Counted from the stretch's first letter, positions 43,115 to 55,144 are shown. The stretch is 64,000 bases of DNA from Tenrec ecaudatus (GCF_050624435.1 NC_134539.1:124439025-124503024); one strand, 5' to 3'. Translations and numbers: made by a program. Notes: a model not told the origin generated them from the sequence alone.

Positions 43115-44553
43115 TTTTTTTAAACTGCAGTATTTAATGAGAAGTATAACACATTTTATGAAACAAGAAAATACTGCAATCACAGTTCCATCTAAATTTG
43201 TATACTTCTGGACAGAAATATTATTACACAGGCTTGGAATACCCTGTTACACAGATAAACTTTTTTTTTAAATTTTAACAATTTATTAGGGCTCATACAA
43301 TTCTTATCACAGTTCATACATATACATACATCAATTGTATAAAGCACATCTGTACAGTCCCTGCCCTAATCATTTTTTCTCCTCTTTTCTTTTTTTACAT
43401 TTTATTAGGGACCCATACAACTCTTATCACCATCCATACATATACATACATCAATTGTATAAAGCACATCCATACATTCCCTGCCACAATCATTCTCAAA
43501 GCATTTGCTCTCCACTTAAGCCCCTTGCATCAGGTCCTCTTTTTTTCCCCCTCCCTCCCCTTTCCCCCCTCCCTCATGTGTCCTTGGTAATTTATACCTC
43601 GTTATTTTGTCATATCTTGCCCTATCAGGAGTCTCCCTTCCCCCCTTCTCTGCTGTCCCTCTCCCAGGGAAGAGGTCACATGTGGATCCTTGCAATCAGT
43701 TCCCCCCTTCCAACACACTCACCCTCCACTCTCCCAGCATCGTCCCTCACACCCTTGGTCCTGAAGGTATCATCCACCCTGGATTCCCTGTACCTCCAGC
43801 CCTCATATGCACCAGTGTACAGCCTCTGTCCTATCCAGGCCTGCAAGGTAGAATTCGGATCATGGTAGTTGGGGGGAGGAAGCATCCAGGATCTGGGGGA
43901 AAGCTATGTTCTTCATCGATACTACCTCGCACCCTAATTAACCCATCTCCTCTCCTAAACGCCTCTATGAGGGGCTCTCCATTGGCCGACACTTGGGCCT
44001 TGGGTCTCCACTCTGCACTTCCCCCTTCATTTAATATGGTATATATATGCATATACATATACACATATATACACACACTTATATCGTTGTTGTTTTTTTT
44101 GCATGATGCCTTATACCTGGTCCCTTGGCACCTCGTGATCGCACTGGCCGGTGTGCTTCTTCCATGTGGGCTTTTTTGCTTCTGAGCTAGATGGCCGCTT
44201 GTTCACCTTCAAGCCTTTAAGACCCCAGACACTATCTCTTTTGATAGCCGGGCACCATCAGCTTTCTTCACCACATTTGCTTATGCACCCATTTGTCTTC
44301 AGCGATCCTATCATGGAGGTGTGCAGTCAATGATAAGATTTTTTGTTCTTTGATGCCTGGTAACTGATCCCCCTGGGACCACTCGATCACTTCCATGTGG
44401 ACTTTGTTGCTTCTGAGCTAGATGGCCGCTTGTTTATCTTCAAGCCTTTAAGACCCCAGTCACTATCTCTTTTGATAGCCGGGCACCATCAGCTTTCTTC
44501 ACCACATTTACTTGTTCACCCACTTTGGCTCCAGCCGTTGTGTCGGGAGAGTG
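43115..44553 (-). mobile_element. Family A retroelement, reverse copy with probable 3' transduction
   Basis: Perfect 14-bp target duplication agggctccactttt at 43100-43113 and 44554-44567. Read on the minus strand, the element ends in a first poly(A) (complement of 43261-43269). About 140 bp of unrelated sequence follow, containing ATTAAA near its end, and then a second poly(A) at the duplication. It also has the tandemly doubled 3' terminus and two ~220-bp internal units. Confidence 0.85.
43122..43260 (-). other. Probable 3'-transduced segment
   Basis: About 139 bp lying between two poly(A) tracts and inside the duplication of the preceding element, with no match to any other family A copy here. 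ATTAAA (complement, near 43131-43136) sits just before the terminal poly(A), as expected for a downstream polyadenylation site. Confidence 0.7.
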
Positions 44554-44599
44554 AGGGCTCCACTTTTACAACCGTGATCTCATAGGCTAACTGGCCTTT

Positions 44600-44775
44600 C
44601 GTGATGGACTAATTCCACTCAGAATAATGCTCTGCACGCCCGTCCATGGGAGGAGGTGTTTGCAGAGTGTTTGTGTGCATGGCCCGCCGTGGGTTGAGCC
44701 TTTCTTCCATGTAGGGGTCTCCACCTTTTGTGCTATTGCCGCAGCGCTGCAGCGGGCATGGGTGTGTGTCTCGCT
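44600..44775 (-). repeat. L1 fragment, antisense
   Basis: taattccactcagaataatg, ggggtctccaccttttgtgc and gcagcgctgcagcgggcatg follow the order of the conserved region near the end of L1 ORF2, read antisense. Confidence 0.55.
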
Positions 44776-46059
44776 CCTCACTGTGAGGCTCTTACTGCAC
44801 TAGGACATGGACCAGGCAGAGGGCTGGCCGGGTCACGAGGTGTTTCCGATGTTGTTGAGGCAGCAGTGTCTTTCCGCTGTAGGGAAGACAGGGAGTTATC
44901 ACCAAGTCCAGACTGCGTCCAGGGAGATGGCTGCAGAGACCGCGGAAGAGAATAAGGCAATCTGATGAGGAAAGAGCCACGTATGAGCTGAGGCCCGACA
45001 ATGAGTTTAAAAGGCCGGATGGTGAACTTCTGGTTACCGGGGTGACCTTGAATTGACGTGTGTAAATTAAAGAGGAGCAGCACCCAGTGGGAAACCTGCT
45101 GGCTAGCACTACCGCTGCCTGCGTCTTCCCCTGCCCCTGACATTCACTGTTCATTTAGGCAGCACCTGGCTATGGGGGTGCAGGGGGACCCGCAAAGGCG
45201 GACGTGGAGCTCTGTTGAGGAGAGGATGCCCTGTGGTCATGAGGGGTGATCATTGTAGGAGATAATTTCACTTTACTCACGTCTCAGATTGGTTTTGGTT
45301 TCAGGCTGTACCAGGAGCTGGGAGCAGACCACCTAGAGAGAGGGCTAGCAGGGCGTTTCTGCCAGCCAGCCTCTCGGGGTGGTCGCTGACAAGGCGGCTT
45401 TACTGAGAACCCACAGCAGGGGAGACTACAGAGAGGAATGCAGGAAGGTGGCGACTGGATGTTCACAGGTCTGGACCGCTGATGAGGGAGGGCGTGTGTG
45501 AAGCCACCACCAGATGTGCACCGGGCACCCCCAGCTGTGCAGCTACAGCATCCATGCGGGGGGGGGGGGCCACCGTTGACTGGCAGGAGGTGGCTTTCCC
45601 ACAAGTAGAGGTGTCAGCAGGCCTCGGTCCTACAGGTCCTTAAGGTCAGCCCCTGTGGTGCACCTTTTCTTGCAGGAGACCGTCTTGTTCTTTCAAGTCA
45701 AGATTACAAAGTTTTCGAGCCGATAATTAAGGACTTTCAAACCCTTGCATGTTGGTGCGCCCAGTAAAAACCATAAGCTTGTCATTTCCCCTGAGACGGT
45801 GTGGGCAGTCGGGCCCCTTCACAGGGCATCATTTCCCTAGCAGATCAGCACTTGTTCCTCTCCTGCCCGGGCGGCTGAGGTGCCACTCTGGCCCCGCAGC
45901 TCTGGAGCACGGAGGCAACTCGTGTCTCAGCATCACCGGTTCGTGCTATTTGGAAGAGAGAGCGCGGAACACTGAATCTTAAAGGCGGAAAGGATTTGAA
46001 GAGGACTCTGTGAACTCCGGTTGTTAAGCACCGTTGGGAAGCCGTGTGGTATGTGGGTG
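44776..46059. other. Intronic segment, nothing recognised
   Basis: 1.3 kb of unique-looking DNA with a G10 run near 45559. Confidence 0.45.
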
Positions 46060-46285
46060 TGAACCAATCTGCGCATGGCTGCTGGCTCCTGGGGTTGGTG
46101 ACGCGAGCTCTCTGAGTCTTATTGTCCCAGTCCATCCAATGGGCACCAGATTAGTGCCCACCCCATGGTGGCTAATGTAGTCAAATGCATTCATGTTTAT
46201 TCATTAAGCCCTCAGTGCAATGCTTGGTATACTGTAAGTGCCTGATAAATGTCTGCTGCTGCTGTTATTGGCTATTCTTATTTTT
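46060..46285 (+). repeat. MIR
   Basis: ctctctgagtcttattgtcc, then gcaatgcttggtatactgta, then agtgcctgataaatgtctgc. Degraded but ordered. Confidence 0.6.
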
Positions 46286-46306
46286 CTCCCTCTACAGACG
46301 TCCGTC

Positions 46307-46806
46307 TAGGAGCCCTGGTGGCTAGGGTTTACACATCAGGCGTCTAACTGCAGGGTCAGCAGTGTGAGACCATCAGCCGCTCCTCGGCAGAAAGGCGGGG
46401 CTTTCTACTCCCATAAAGATTTACAGTCTGGAACACATACACACACAACAGAAATAGTGGGTGAAGGGAGACAGTGGACAATGGAAGATATGAAAATAAT
46501 AATTTATAATTTATCAAGGGCTCATTAGGGTGAGAGGGTGAGGGAGGGATGGAAAAAAGAGGAGCCAATACCAAGGGCTCAAATAGAAAGAAAATGTTTT
46601 GCAAATGATGATGGTAACATGTATAAATGGGCTTGATTCAATTGATGCATGCATTGTTATAAGAGCTGCAAGAGTCCCAGTAGAATTATTTATAAATTAA
46701 AAAGAAGAGTTGCCATCTCAGAAACCCTCGGGGGGCAGGTCTCCCCTGTCCTCTGGGGCACTGTGTGTCGGCATTGACTCGATGGCAGTGAGCCTGTTGA
46801 TTTGCT
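46307..46806 (+). repeat. AfroSINE-type SINE, forward, split by a family A insertion
   Basis: The head and middle lie at 46307-46436 (ggagccctggtggctagggt ... cccataaagatttacagtct). The rest is at 46706-46806 (atctcagaaaccctcggggg ... gactcgatggcagtgagcct). The two parts join to a complete SINE when the insert is ignored. Confidence 0.88.
46437..46705 (+). mobile_element. Family A retroelement 3' end nested in a SINE
   Basis: aatagtgggtgaagggagac ... atttataatttatcaagggc ... gcaagagtcccagtagaatt, then an A-rich end. An old copy of the 3' ~270 bp. The target duplication is too diverged to fix. Confidence 0.82.
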
Positions 46807-46844
46807 TTTCACAAAATTCTAGGAGTTGCTCCGCGGGAGGAAGA

Positions 46845-46945
46845 AGAGCTGTCCGCTCTGTGAGGGTCTGTGGCCTCTGAAAGTCTGTAGGTGGCACAGG
46901 GTTGCTATGAGTCTGGATCGCCGGGCGGCAGTGGGGTTGGGTTTT
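46845..46945 (+). repeat. AfroSINE 3' half, forward
   Basis: ctctgaaagtctgtaggtgg, gggttgctatgagtctggat and ggcagtggggttgggttttg. Confidence 0.65.
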
Positions 46946-47919
46946 GTGGTTCTGTAGAGTCCCATAGCTCGTTGAGGTGGAGCCGAGAGGAGAGTGCAAA
47001 CGTCTGCAGATTCCAAGCTTGCTCCACCACGGCCATAAGGTGATCTCATCCCCGTCGTGAAATACGTGAAGAACGTGGAGGAAAGTCCCTGTGCACAAGT
47101 TTCCTAATGAATATTCATAGTAGAACTCCGAGAAGGGGGCTAACCCATTAATCACACAGAGCCAGACTTTAGGCACGAGGGCATATGGTTGCTTCATTCT
47201 TTTCTGCACATAGATATTTTTGCCAGTGTTTCGAAGTCCCCTAAGCCAGATTGGCTGCCTCTGCTGGAAACGCTGGGCTGTTTTTAGACGCTTTACTGTT
47301 GATACGTTCTTTCAAATTGGAAACATCCATTTAGATGGGTTGTTAGACTTTGCAGTATAAAGGGAATGTTTCTGTAGCCCGCCTGCTATGTGTCAGGCGT
47401 GAAGACGGTGCAGATGCTTTTTAAAACGTGGTCTTGGCAGAAGTCCACATACATCAGACCATGCACCGCACCCATGCACCGCTCCCCCGGCTGGTCCTGG
47501 CCCTCTGGCAACCACTGGCACAGCCTGGGAGCCCCCAGGGGCGATGTTCCAATCAGAAGGATGGTTGAGACCAGCGGGCACCTTGGCCTTGCAGGAGTCT
47601 TTTGACACCTCTGACCCGGTGGCCCTCGGGTGGTCTTAGGCTGCTCGGGTGTATTTTATTGGGACAAGCAAACCTTGAGATGCTGGCGCTCTCTGGGGTT
47701 ACAGAATGACATCTGTCTGTCTGGGATGCTCATTCCCGGGACTTCTCAGCTGTCCATGCCTGAGGGAGAGGGGCGTGTGAACTGGATGAGTGTGTGACGT
47801 GGAGCCTGAGACTGGTGTTCCAGCCCCTGGTGCTGCCACAAGCAGTCTGGGCCGTCCCGAGCAGGCCCGTGAACTTCGGAAGTCGTCCTTTGCTTGGGTC
47901 GTGCGCATAAGCACTCGAC

Positions 47920-48085
47920 TGTCAGCCAACACACTGGCCTGCTCCAACCCTACCCAGAGGTGCCTCGGAAGACGGGCCTGGGAATCTGCTTCCAAAGGTC
48001 ATGGCCTTGAAACCCTGCCGGGCAAGGATCCTGCTCTGCACCCACAGGGTCCCTGCGAATCAGAATTGAGTCGATGGCAATCTGT
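47920..48085 (+). repeat. AfroSINE variant (second type), forward
   Basis: acccagaggtgcctcggaag, gacgggcctgggaatctgct and agaattgagtcgatggcaat. The tgcctcggaagaaaggcctgg middle marks a different SINE subfamily from the others; it recurs at 54955-55140. Confidence 0.75.
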
Positions 48086-48124
48086 GAAGGAGCTGGCAGT
48101 CAGGTTCCTTACCACCCAGGAAAG

Positions 48125-48300
48125 GGGGGTGGGTGGCGCGGGGACTTAGCACTCAGCTGCTAACAGAAAGGCCCGCAGTGGGAATGCTCCGGTTGCTTCC
48201 TGGGGAGATGTGCAGCCCTGGAAACCCTGCAGGGCAGTTCCCCTCTGCCCGACTGGGGTGCTATGAGTTGGACCCCACCTGACAGCAGGGGTCAGGGGTA
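48125..48300 (+). repeat. AfroSINE-type SINE, forward
   Basis: cactcagctgctaacagaaa, ctggaaaccctgcagggcag and ggggtgctatgagttggacc. Confidence 0.7.
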
Positions 48301-48341
48301 GCCGGCACAGGGTTGTGGTGATGGCCGAAGACTAACACGCA

Positions 48342-48590
48342 ACAAGAAGAAGAAGACGCAGTCGCCATCAGCTTGTCGAATGGGTTCGAATCATGGCAGC
48401 CCCGAGTGTGTTCCCGTAGAATGAAGCCCCTAGAGGGGTCAGTGGGGTTTTTTAAAGACATAGGTCTGCTGGTGGGTGCCTGGCTGGGCTCAGACCTGGA
48501 AGATCACCCCTACTGCTCCTGTTTGTGGCCCCAGGTAGTTAGACACCTTTCAGTTAGCAGTCAAGCCCGTCGGCCCTTTGTGCCAGCCGG
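48342..48590 (-). repeat. AfroSINE-type SINE, reverse (diverged)
   Basis: aagaagaagacgcagtcgcc and atcagcttgtcgaatgggtt at the tail end; tagacacctttcagttagca and gtcaagcccgtcggcc at the head end. Confidence 0.55.
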
Positions 48591-48599
48591 GGACTCTTG

Positions 48600-49660
48600 A
48601 ATGATAGAGGCCGCTGGAGGCTGAGTGCAGAGTGCATGCTGGGCGTGGAGTCTTAACACAGCCAACCCCCCTGAGGTGGCATTCTCTCCCCTTTGCCTGT
48701 GGGAAGGCTGGCGGCCCAGTACGTCGGTTTGAGGAGCTGCTGAGTGGGCAGAGTGTGTTTACTGGCAAGCCTCTGAGCAGTGCCCCGTGTGGTTCTTCTT
48801 TGTTGCGCCTCTCATTGGACGAGCTGAGCGAGGCGGAAGCTGAGCCTGGAGGCAGATTAAGTGTACGGATCACAGCGTTGGAAAGAATGAGGAGGCTCTT
48901 GGAGCATCTGAGGTCTGTTGGGGTGGGGAGGGCGGGTTACAGGGAAACAGCTGTTGCTAGGTTTGGGACGGTGCTGAGACCTCCAGGCAGGGACAGAGGA
49001 GGGCCACTGGGGGGTGGGTTTCACTGGCAGCCGGTGCACTGAGGAGCTCCAGGTTTCTTACCTCCTCTCCTTTTGGAAGCTGCCTGTATGTAAACCCGAG
49101 TCAGCCCCTGGCTCGAGCAGTCTGAGCCGCTGAGAAAATGGCCCAGGGGTTTCAGGCCACGAGGCGCGAGAATCAAGGCGAGAGGGGGGTAATTTTCGTG
49201 GAATCCCTCTTTGCTGATTGCCTTTCTTCTAAGTGCCCATGGGGAGACAGGCCAGTGCGTGGCTGTGTGCCAGCGGGGAGAGGCTTGGGAACGTGGGTGA
49301 CTTTGCTGTTTTCTTCTGAGTTGACAATGAATCACCCTCTGAGTGTCCCCTGGGACAGGAAAAAGCCAGGGAGCGCAATGGCATTTGATGGCAGCCAGAA
49401 GCCTTCCCTCCGTGCCATCTGCCGGGTGGGCACCGGGCCTGGCACCTAGAACCTCGGATGTTCGTACCAAGGGTGAGGTCCCCTCAAGGGTTCTGCAGCC
49501 ATCTACCACCACCATCCTCATCAGGTGATGGTCGATGGTCGTCAGGCCTTGAAGATAAATGAATAAGGGGTATGAGGTAAGGGTCATTAAAAACAACAAC
49601 AAAGCCCACTGGGGTGATCCCTTTGAAGCCATTTAACATAAAAACCCATCACATGGTTCT
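48600..49660. other. Intronic segment, nothing recognised
   Basis: About 1.06 kb of unique-looking DNA. Confidence 0.45.
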
Positions 49661-49664
49661 AACC

Positions 49665-49850
49665 CACTCACTCACCGCCATCGAATTGATTCCAACTTGG
49701 ACTCTATAGGGTGGAGCTGCCCCGGCGGGTTTCTGAGACTGTAGCTCTTTATGGGAGTAGAAAGCCTCATCTTTGTCCTGTGGAGCAGCTGGTGGTTTCA
49801 AACTGTTGACCTTGTGCTTAAGAGCACCATGCTTAGCCGCCGCGTTAAGA
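49665..49850 (-). repeat. AfroSINE-type SINE, reverse
   Basis: ctcactcaccgccatcgaat, gcctcatctttgtcctgtgg and tcaaactgttgaccttgtgc mark a well preserved reverse copy. Confidence 0.88.
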
Positions 49851-49859
49851 ACCCGTAGT

Positions 49860-50750
49860 TTCTGTCTACCTCTGCTGACCGCGCTGAGTGGGATGGAGAT
49901 AGGAAGCCCCAGATAGAGGGAGCCAACTGCACAATGAAGTTCAAGATCATCCCAAAGGCGAGGCTTTCTGGTCTGATGGAGATGGATGGAGCTCCCGCCA
50001 CTCAAGGCCTAGAGCAAATCTTCACCTGGTGTCGGGACTGTGAGCTCAGTGCCACGAACCAAAATGTGCACGGATTGTTGAATGGAAAGCCAGTTAGCTC
50101 ACTCTGTAAACTTTCACCCAATTCACAGTAAAAATTTAAAACAGACCTCCCAAACAAGGAACAAGCAAAATCACTGTTGGCCATCAGGAAGATGAATGGC
50201 CGTGTCTTACCACCCCACCCCCCTCAAAAGGTAGCAGAACCCCTCTCGCCGTCTGGGGGGGGGTTATCTCTTCTGGCACTCCAGGTGTGGGCCCCCCAGC
50301 CCTCTCCGCAAGCTGCCCTGCCCATTCCTGAGTGGCCAGGAGCCCCTCTTTCTGACCTCTCTGTAGATCGGTGACCATGCTGTGGAGGGAGGGGTCCCAG
50401 GAGCACTCCCTCAGACCTGCCCCTGGGAGCCCAGGCTCTTTGTTCTTTTCCTGAAATTTCTTTCTGTGAATCCGGGGAAGGTTTGTTGAAGAGGTCATCC
50501 ATTTTCCGTTCAACCACTCCCACTCCTTGCTGTCCCTCCGTGTCATCCCCAGTCCTGCTTCCCCCCTGCACTTCCCGTTTCCTTCCTTCCACCTTTTCCA
50601 GCCCTTCCAGCCTGCTGGGAAATTCTTCCTTTCACAAATGCTCCCTTTTTGCATTTTAAATGGCTAATTATATGGAGGCATGTTCACCTCATTAGTGTTA
50701 TTTATGGTTCCCTTTATAAACCTCTCTGTTGTTTGGCTAAAATCTGTGGT
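49860..50750. other. Intronic segment, nothing recognised
   Basis: About 0.9 kb with a pyrimidine-rich part at 50510-50620. Confidence 0.45.
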
Positions 50751-50756
50751 GAACTC

Positions 50757-51510
50757 AGGAGCCTTGGTGCCACTGTTGGGTAAGTGCTGGCCTGCTGACT
50801 CTGCAGTCAGCAGTTCAAAACCACTAGCTGCTTCTGGGAGGAAGATGGGACCAGCTGCTCTCGGAAAGATTTATGGCCTGCACTGGACACCCCCTTACAG
50901 AAGGGTCTCGGGGAGGAGATGAGCCAGTCAGGGTGCAGTGTAGCAAGGATGAAACATACAACTTTCCTCTAGTTCCTAAATGCTTCCTCCTCCACACCCC
51001 CACTATCATGATCCCAATTCTACCTTGCAAGTCTGTCTAGACCAGAGGATGTGCACTGGTACAGATAGGAACTGGAAACACAGGGAATCCAGGGTGGATG
51101 ATCCCTTCAGGACCAGTGGGGAGAGTGACGATACTGGGAGGGTGGAGGAAAGGTGGGCCGGAAAGGAGGGCATGATTACAAGGATGGATCTACATGTGAC
51201 CTCCTCCCTGGGGGATGGACAACAGAAGAGTGGGTGAGGGGAGGGACAGGGCAAGATATGACAAAATAATAATTTATTATTATTCATGAGGGAGGGGGAA
51301 GCGGGGAGGGAGGAGAAAAATGAGGAGCTGATGCCAGGGGCTTAGGTAGAGAGCAAATGTTTTGAGAATGATGAGGGTAATGAATGTACAAATGTGCTTT
51401 ACACAATTGATGGATGTATGGATTGTGATAAGAGTTGTAGGAGCCCCTAATAAAACGATTAAAAAAAAAGATTTACGGCCTGGGTGGCAGTGGGCTGGGA
51501 TGTTTGTGTT
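50757..51510 (+). repeat. AfroSINE-type SINE, forward, split by a family A insertion
   Basis: First part 50757-50880 (ggagccttggtgccactgtt ... tcggaaagatttatggcctg), second part from 51469 (agatttacggcctgggtggc). The sequence repeated at both edges is the insertion duplication. Confidence 0.85.
50881..51468 (+). mobile_element. Family A retroelement nested in a SINE, with target duplication
   Basis: 588-bp insert flanked by agatttatggcctg (50867-50880) and agatttacggcctg (51469-51482), 13 of 14 identical. It begins cactggacacccccttacag and ends gcccctaataaaacgatt plus A9, so it is a 5'-truncated, poly(A)-tailed retrocopy. Confidence 0.93.
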
Positions 51511-51529
51511 TGTGGTGAATTCAATTCCA

Positions 51530-51980
51530 AACGATCAGGGTGACTTGAAGGGTCTTGGTCTCCAGGAGATTCTGCTAGGCTCTGTGTGGCCAGTCAGCCC
51601 GGACTCCGTCATGATTTTGAGTTTTGTCTCAGTTTCCTATTCTACGCCGTCACCTTCTCATGTGATCCCTCTCAGCGCACAACGCAGTTGGTGGTGGCAG
51701 GTGGGCAGCATCCAGTCCTGTTCTTCTCAGCGTCAGGGAGGCTGTAGTTGGCGTGGGCCATTGGGCCATGGGGCCAGTCACCTCCCCGAGTATTTGATTT
51801 TCTTCACTCGTTGTTCCCTCTGGACCCGGAGAAACCGATACTTGTGCCTTATTTATAGGTCGTTGGCCTTTCAGGAGCTTTGAAGTCACACCAAATTAGA
51901 AAGCAGGTCATTGTCTTTGTACATCATGCTATGCCGGTTGACCTGTGGTGTCCCCCAAGACTAGGACCCCAAGCCTCCAT
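51530..51980. repeat. Family B repeat, copy 2
   Basis: atgattttgagttttgtctc, gcagttggtggtggcaggtg, tttgattttcttcactcgtt and acatcatgctatgccggttg, in the same order as copy 1. Confidence 0.6.
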
Positions 51981-52269
51981 GCCCAGCAAGGCGCCTGGCT
52001 ATGCTGCGGCATCTCCATCACGTGGCCCCGGTGTGACAGTCTGCATCTTGGCCTGTGCCTAGATTGACAGTGTCTCCATGGGAGCCCTTTCCCAGGGCGA
52101 CTGGCGGCCTTCCTCAGGCAGGCGGTTAGTCTCCATTGGCCTGAGTTTCCTTCCTGCCCCTGGCGATTCCCCCTCCCCTGCCAGCTGCCAACAGCAGCTA
52201 TTGCAAAATGCTCCCACTGGTAAGAGAACATACTCCAGGCTCAGCATTTGGTTTTCCATTATCAAAAAG

Positions 52270-52415
52270 TGTGGTGTGAAATACATTACATTAAAAAAAA
52301 TACATTACGTAGAATTTGCCATTTTCACCATGTTTAAATGTGCAGCTCAGTGGCATTAATTTCCTTCGCCGTGTTGTGTAGCTGCCACCACTCCCGCTTC
52401 CCAAAATTTGTTCAT
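52270..52415. repeat. Ancient L1M-type fragment
   Basis: agaatttgccattttcacca, tgtgcagctcagtggcatta and cgttgtgtagctgccacca-like order recall a common old L1 3' UTR segment. Confidence 0.55.
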
Positions 52416-52429
52416 TTTCCTGTGCCAAG

Positions 52430-52545
52430 CATTTTATGTACGTAATTCCAAGTTAGTCTTGATTCCAACCCTCTGAGTCAGGGGTTACGTTTTTTTCCAC
52501 ATCTGAGAACAGGCTGAGAACTGAGGCGTAAAGTAGCTTTGGGTA
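52430..52545 (+). repeat. MIR fragment
   Basis: caagcattttatgtacgtaa, then acatctgagaacaggctgag, then aactgaggcgtaaagtagct. Confidence 0.6.
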
Positions 52546-53099
52546 AGATGATTATGCAGTTGGATGTTTTAAAATATTTTGTTTATTTTATTTTTTGTGT
52601 AATTTTTCAAACGCCACAAAGGCAAAAAGACCATAGAGTAAATTCACACGTAGAGCCAGGGAGCTCCTCTGGAAACGAAGCTCTTGTGGCATGGAGCAGA
52701 CACCTTTGCGAGTCCAGCAGACCTGTAATGTGAACAATTAGCAGGTGCCCTTCTTCCAGGGCACACAGCTTGCTAAGCAGCGTTTAGGCTGGATTCCAGC
52801 CCCATTGGTCCTTTTAGAGGGGTACTTGGTGCAGGGAACAACCTGCCCAACGGTCCATGGTAGCCCTGCCTGCCTAACTGCCCAACTTCTCCGCTAGCTT
52901 CCGGCACCAGGAGGACACTGCAACCAGACGCCAGGACCTGACAGCGGCGGTTTCTCCGTGGTCCTGAGCTGGGGGGACTGGGGAAGAGAAGCTTAGTCAT
53001 TGGAGTTTGGGGGATGGGATCAGGTGAGCAGCAGGGTGCTTCCCCAAGGAGGTCCTTTTGCTGTCAAGGAGAGTGAAGGCCACAGAGATCTTGGTGTGA

Positions 53100-53690
53100 G
53101 CGTTTACAGGACACGTTAGTTCCTGTTCAACGATTTGCACACTTGGTTTTGTGACAGTCGTTGCCACTCCCTCAGTGTACCAGCACCACTCCTGCCACCT
53201 CCTCACTGAGCTCCCCATGCCTCCTCTCCTGCCTGCTGAGTATTTGGGGGTCTGGGGGTCGGGGAATGGACACAAATGCTGCCTTTTTGGTTTGTATGGT
53301 TAGTTGGTCTGAGGAGCACATTCCTGATAGAAGTTCCCGTTCACATGCCAGGTCTGTTGTTTGTCTGAAAGGTGATCTTGGGGGTTCCACATTTGAAGGG
53401 TGTCTAAGGACCAGAGTTTCAGGGCTTCTTCCAGTCCGTGTCAGACCGGTAAACCTCACCTTTTTGGTGATCTTGAATTTGGGTCTACATTTTCTCCTGT
53501 GCTCTGTCTACGACTTTATGCTGTCATCACCATCGAAGCAGTCGGTGGTGGTAGCGGGGCACCATCTAGTTCTTCTGGTCTCGGGCAAGTGGAGGCTTGT
53601 GGTTTGTACTGTCTGTCGACCCTTAGGACTAATTGTTGCCTTGAACCTTTGTTCTGGAAGAACTCAATCATTATAGCCCTGCTGACTTCT
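53100..53690. repeat. Family B repeat, copy 3
   Basis: gcgtttacaggacacgttag start, ttggttagttggtctgagga, gatcttgaatttgggtctac, gcagtcggtggtggtagcgg and caccatctagttcttctggt. Confidence 0.65.
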
Positions 53691-54954
53691 TGATGCCTGC
53701 TCCCCTCCGTTCCAGGGAAGGAAAGCGTTTATCAGCAGGCGCCAGGCTGGCAGGAGGACAGCTGGTAGAACCCAGCATGGGAAAGCTGGTATGAACTTGG
53801 CTTGGCTGTTCCTCTCCTTGAATCCCCAGGACAAGCCATCTCTGCCTCCTGGGGGCTTAGTTCTGCCCAAGGCTCAGTTTCACCAGGATTCAGGTGGGAG
53901 GTCCTGCTTTCACACCTGTAAAACTGTCCCCTGGAGCTTCTTAAGCTTGAGTTGTTTTGTCTTTCAAACTACTTTGTCCTGGAACCTTCTGCAGCATTTG
54001 CTCTCAGTGCTCCCAACACACCTGTTAAGCAAATGCACGCAGAGCGGCAGCATCCTGCCCCTGCCGTGGGAGCAGGTCAGACCGTGTGCTTGCAGAGAGG
54101 AGAGGCCAGACTGACCACACGGTATTATTATGCTGCCCTCATCAAATCCTGACGCCTCTGAGCCCGACACAATCGAGGTTTCTGGCTTTTACTCAGGTAC
54201 AGTTCGGCGTGGGCTAGGCCACCCCCCTGTGGCTTTGGGAGACACCATCTAGATGACGGAGACTTAAAGTCACCTTGACAGGAGAAGAGAGAGGTGCTGG
54301 CAGCATCCCGGCTTTAACTGTGATTTTGGCAAGGAACAGACACCTGGTACTTGAAGGCTCACATTTCATTTGCCAGAACTAATCTCATGGCCCAACCTGA
54401 CTGCAAGGGAGACTGGGAGGTGTGGAGGTGCCAAGTTGGACTTGATGAGCAATCAGGAGCCCGGGTGAGTCTGGGTGGACTAGAGAAACATCTAGGGAGA
54501 CTCATGTGTATAAGACACGGCTTTACATACAGGGTAATTGTACATTAACAAAACATCCCAGTCCTGATCACGCCCATACATTCAATATTAGCCCATACGT
54601 CTGATACCAATCTATAAAGTCCTCTTCAGACTCACGAAACACATGCAATGACACCAGATGCAGGATGATCACAGGCCAGTGGGTGGGAAGTCTGATGGAT
54701 CCGGTGGCAGTGGAAGCATCTCAGAGCTGGCAGGAGTTTCCATGTGGCTCATTCAGCCCAGGGCACTAGTGTAGCTCCACGTGTCCTGTCAGCTGCAATG
54801 TCTCCCTGGGAGTGTCTCCTGCCTCCAGTGAGCTCTTTTCTTTATCTCCTAGGCGGCTCTAAATGAGATCACCCAGCTACGATCTGATTGGCAGGCTAAA
54901 CTTCAGCCCTTTACTCTTAAACCTCAAATTGACAACAGCATATGTAACTGCCAC
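53691..54954. other. Intronic segment, nothing recognised
   Basis: 1.26 kb of unique-looking DNA. Confidence 0.4.
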
Positions 54955-55140
54955 AGAGCCCCTGGTGGCACGGCCTGTAAGGCCCACGGCTTGATCCCTT
55001 GCATGCACCCAGAGGTGCCTCAGAAGAAAGGCCTGGCAATCTCCCTCCCAAATGTCACAACCTTGAGACCCCTCTGAGTGTACTTTGCTTTTTAACGTGT
55101 GGGGTCATCACTGTCATTTGATAGCAACGGGCTTTTGTTT
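54955..55140 (+). repeat. AfroSINE variant (second type), forward
   Basis: agagcccctggtggcacggc head, acccagaggtgcctcagaag middle, and a degraded ggggtcatcactgtcatttg ... caacgggcttttgtttg tail. Confidence 0.78.
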
Positions 55141-55144
55141 GTTT

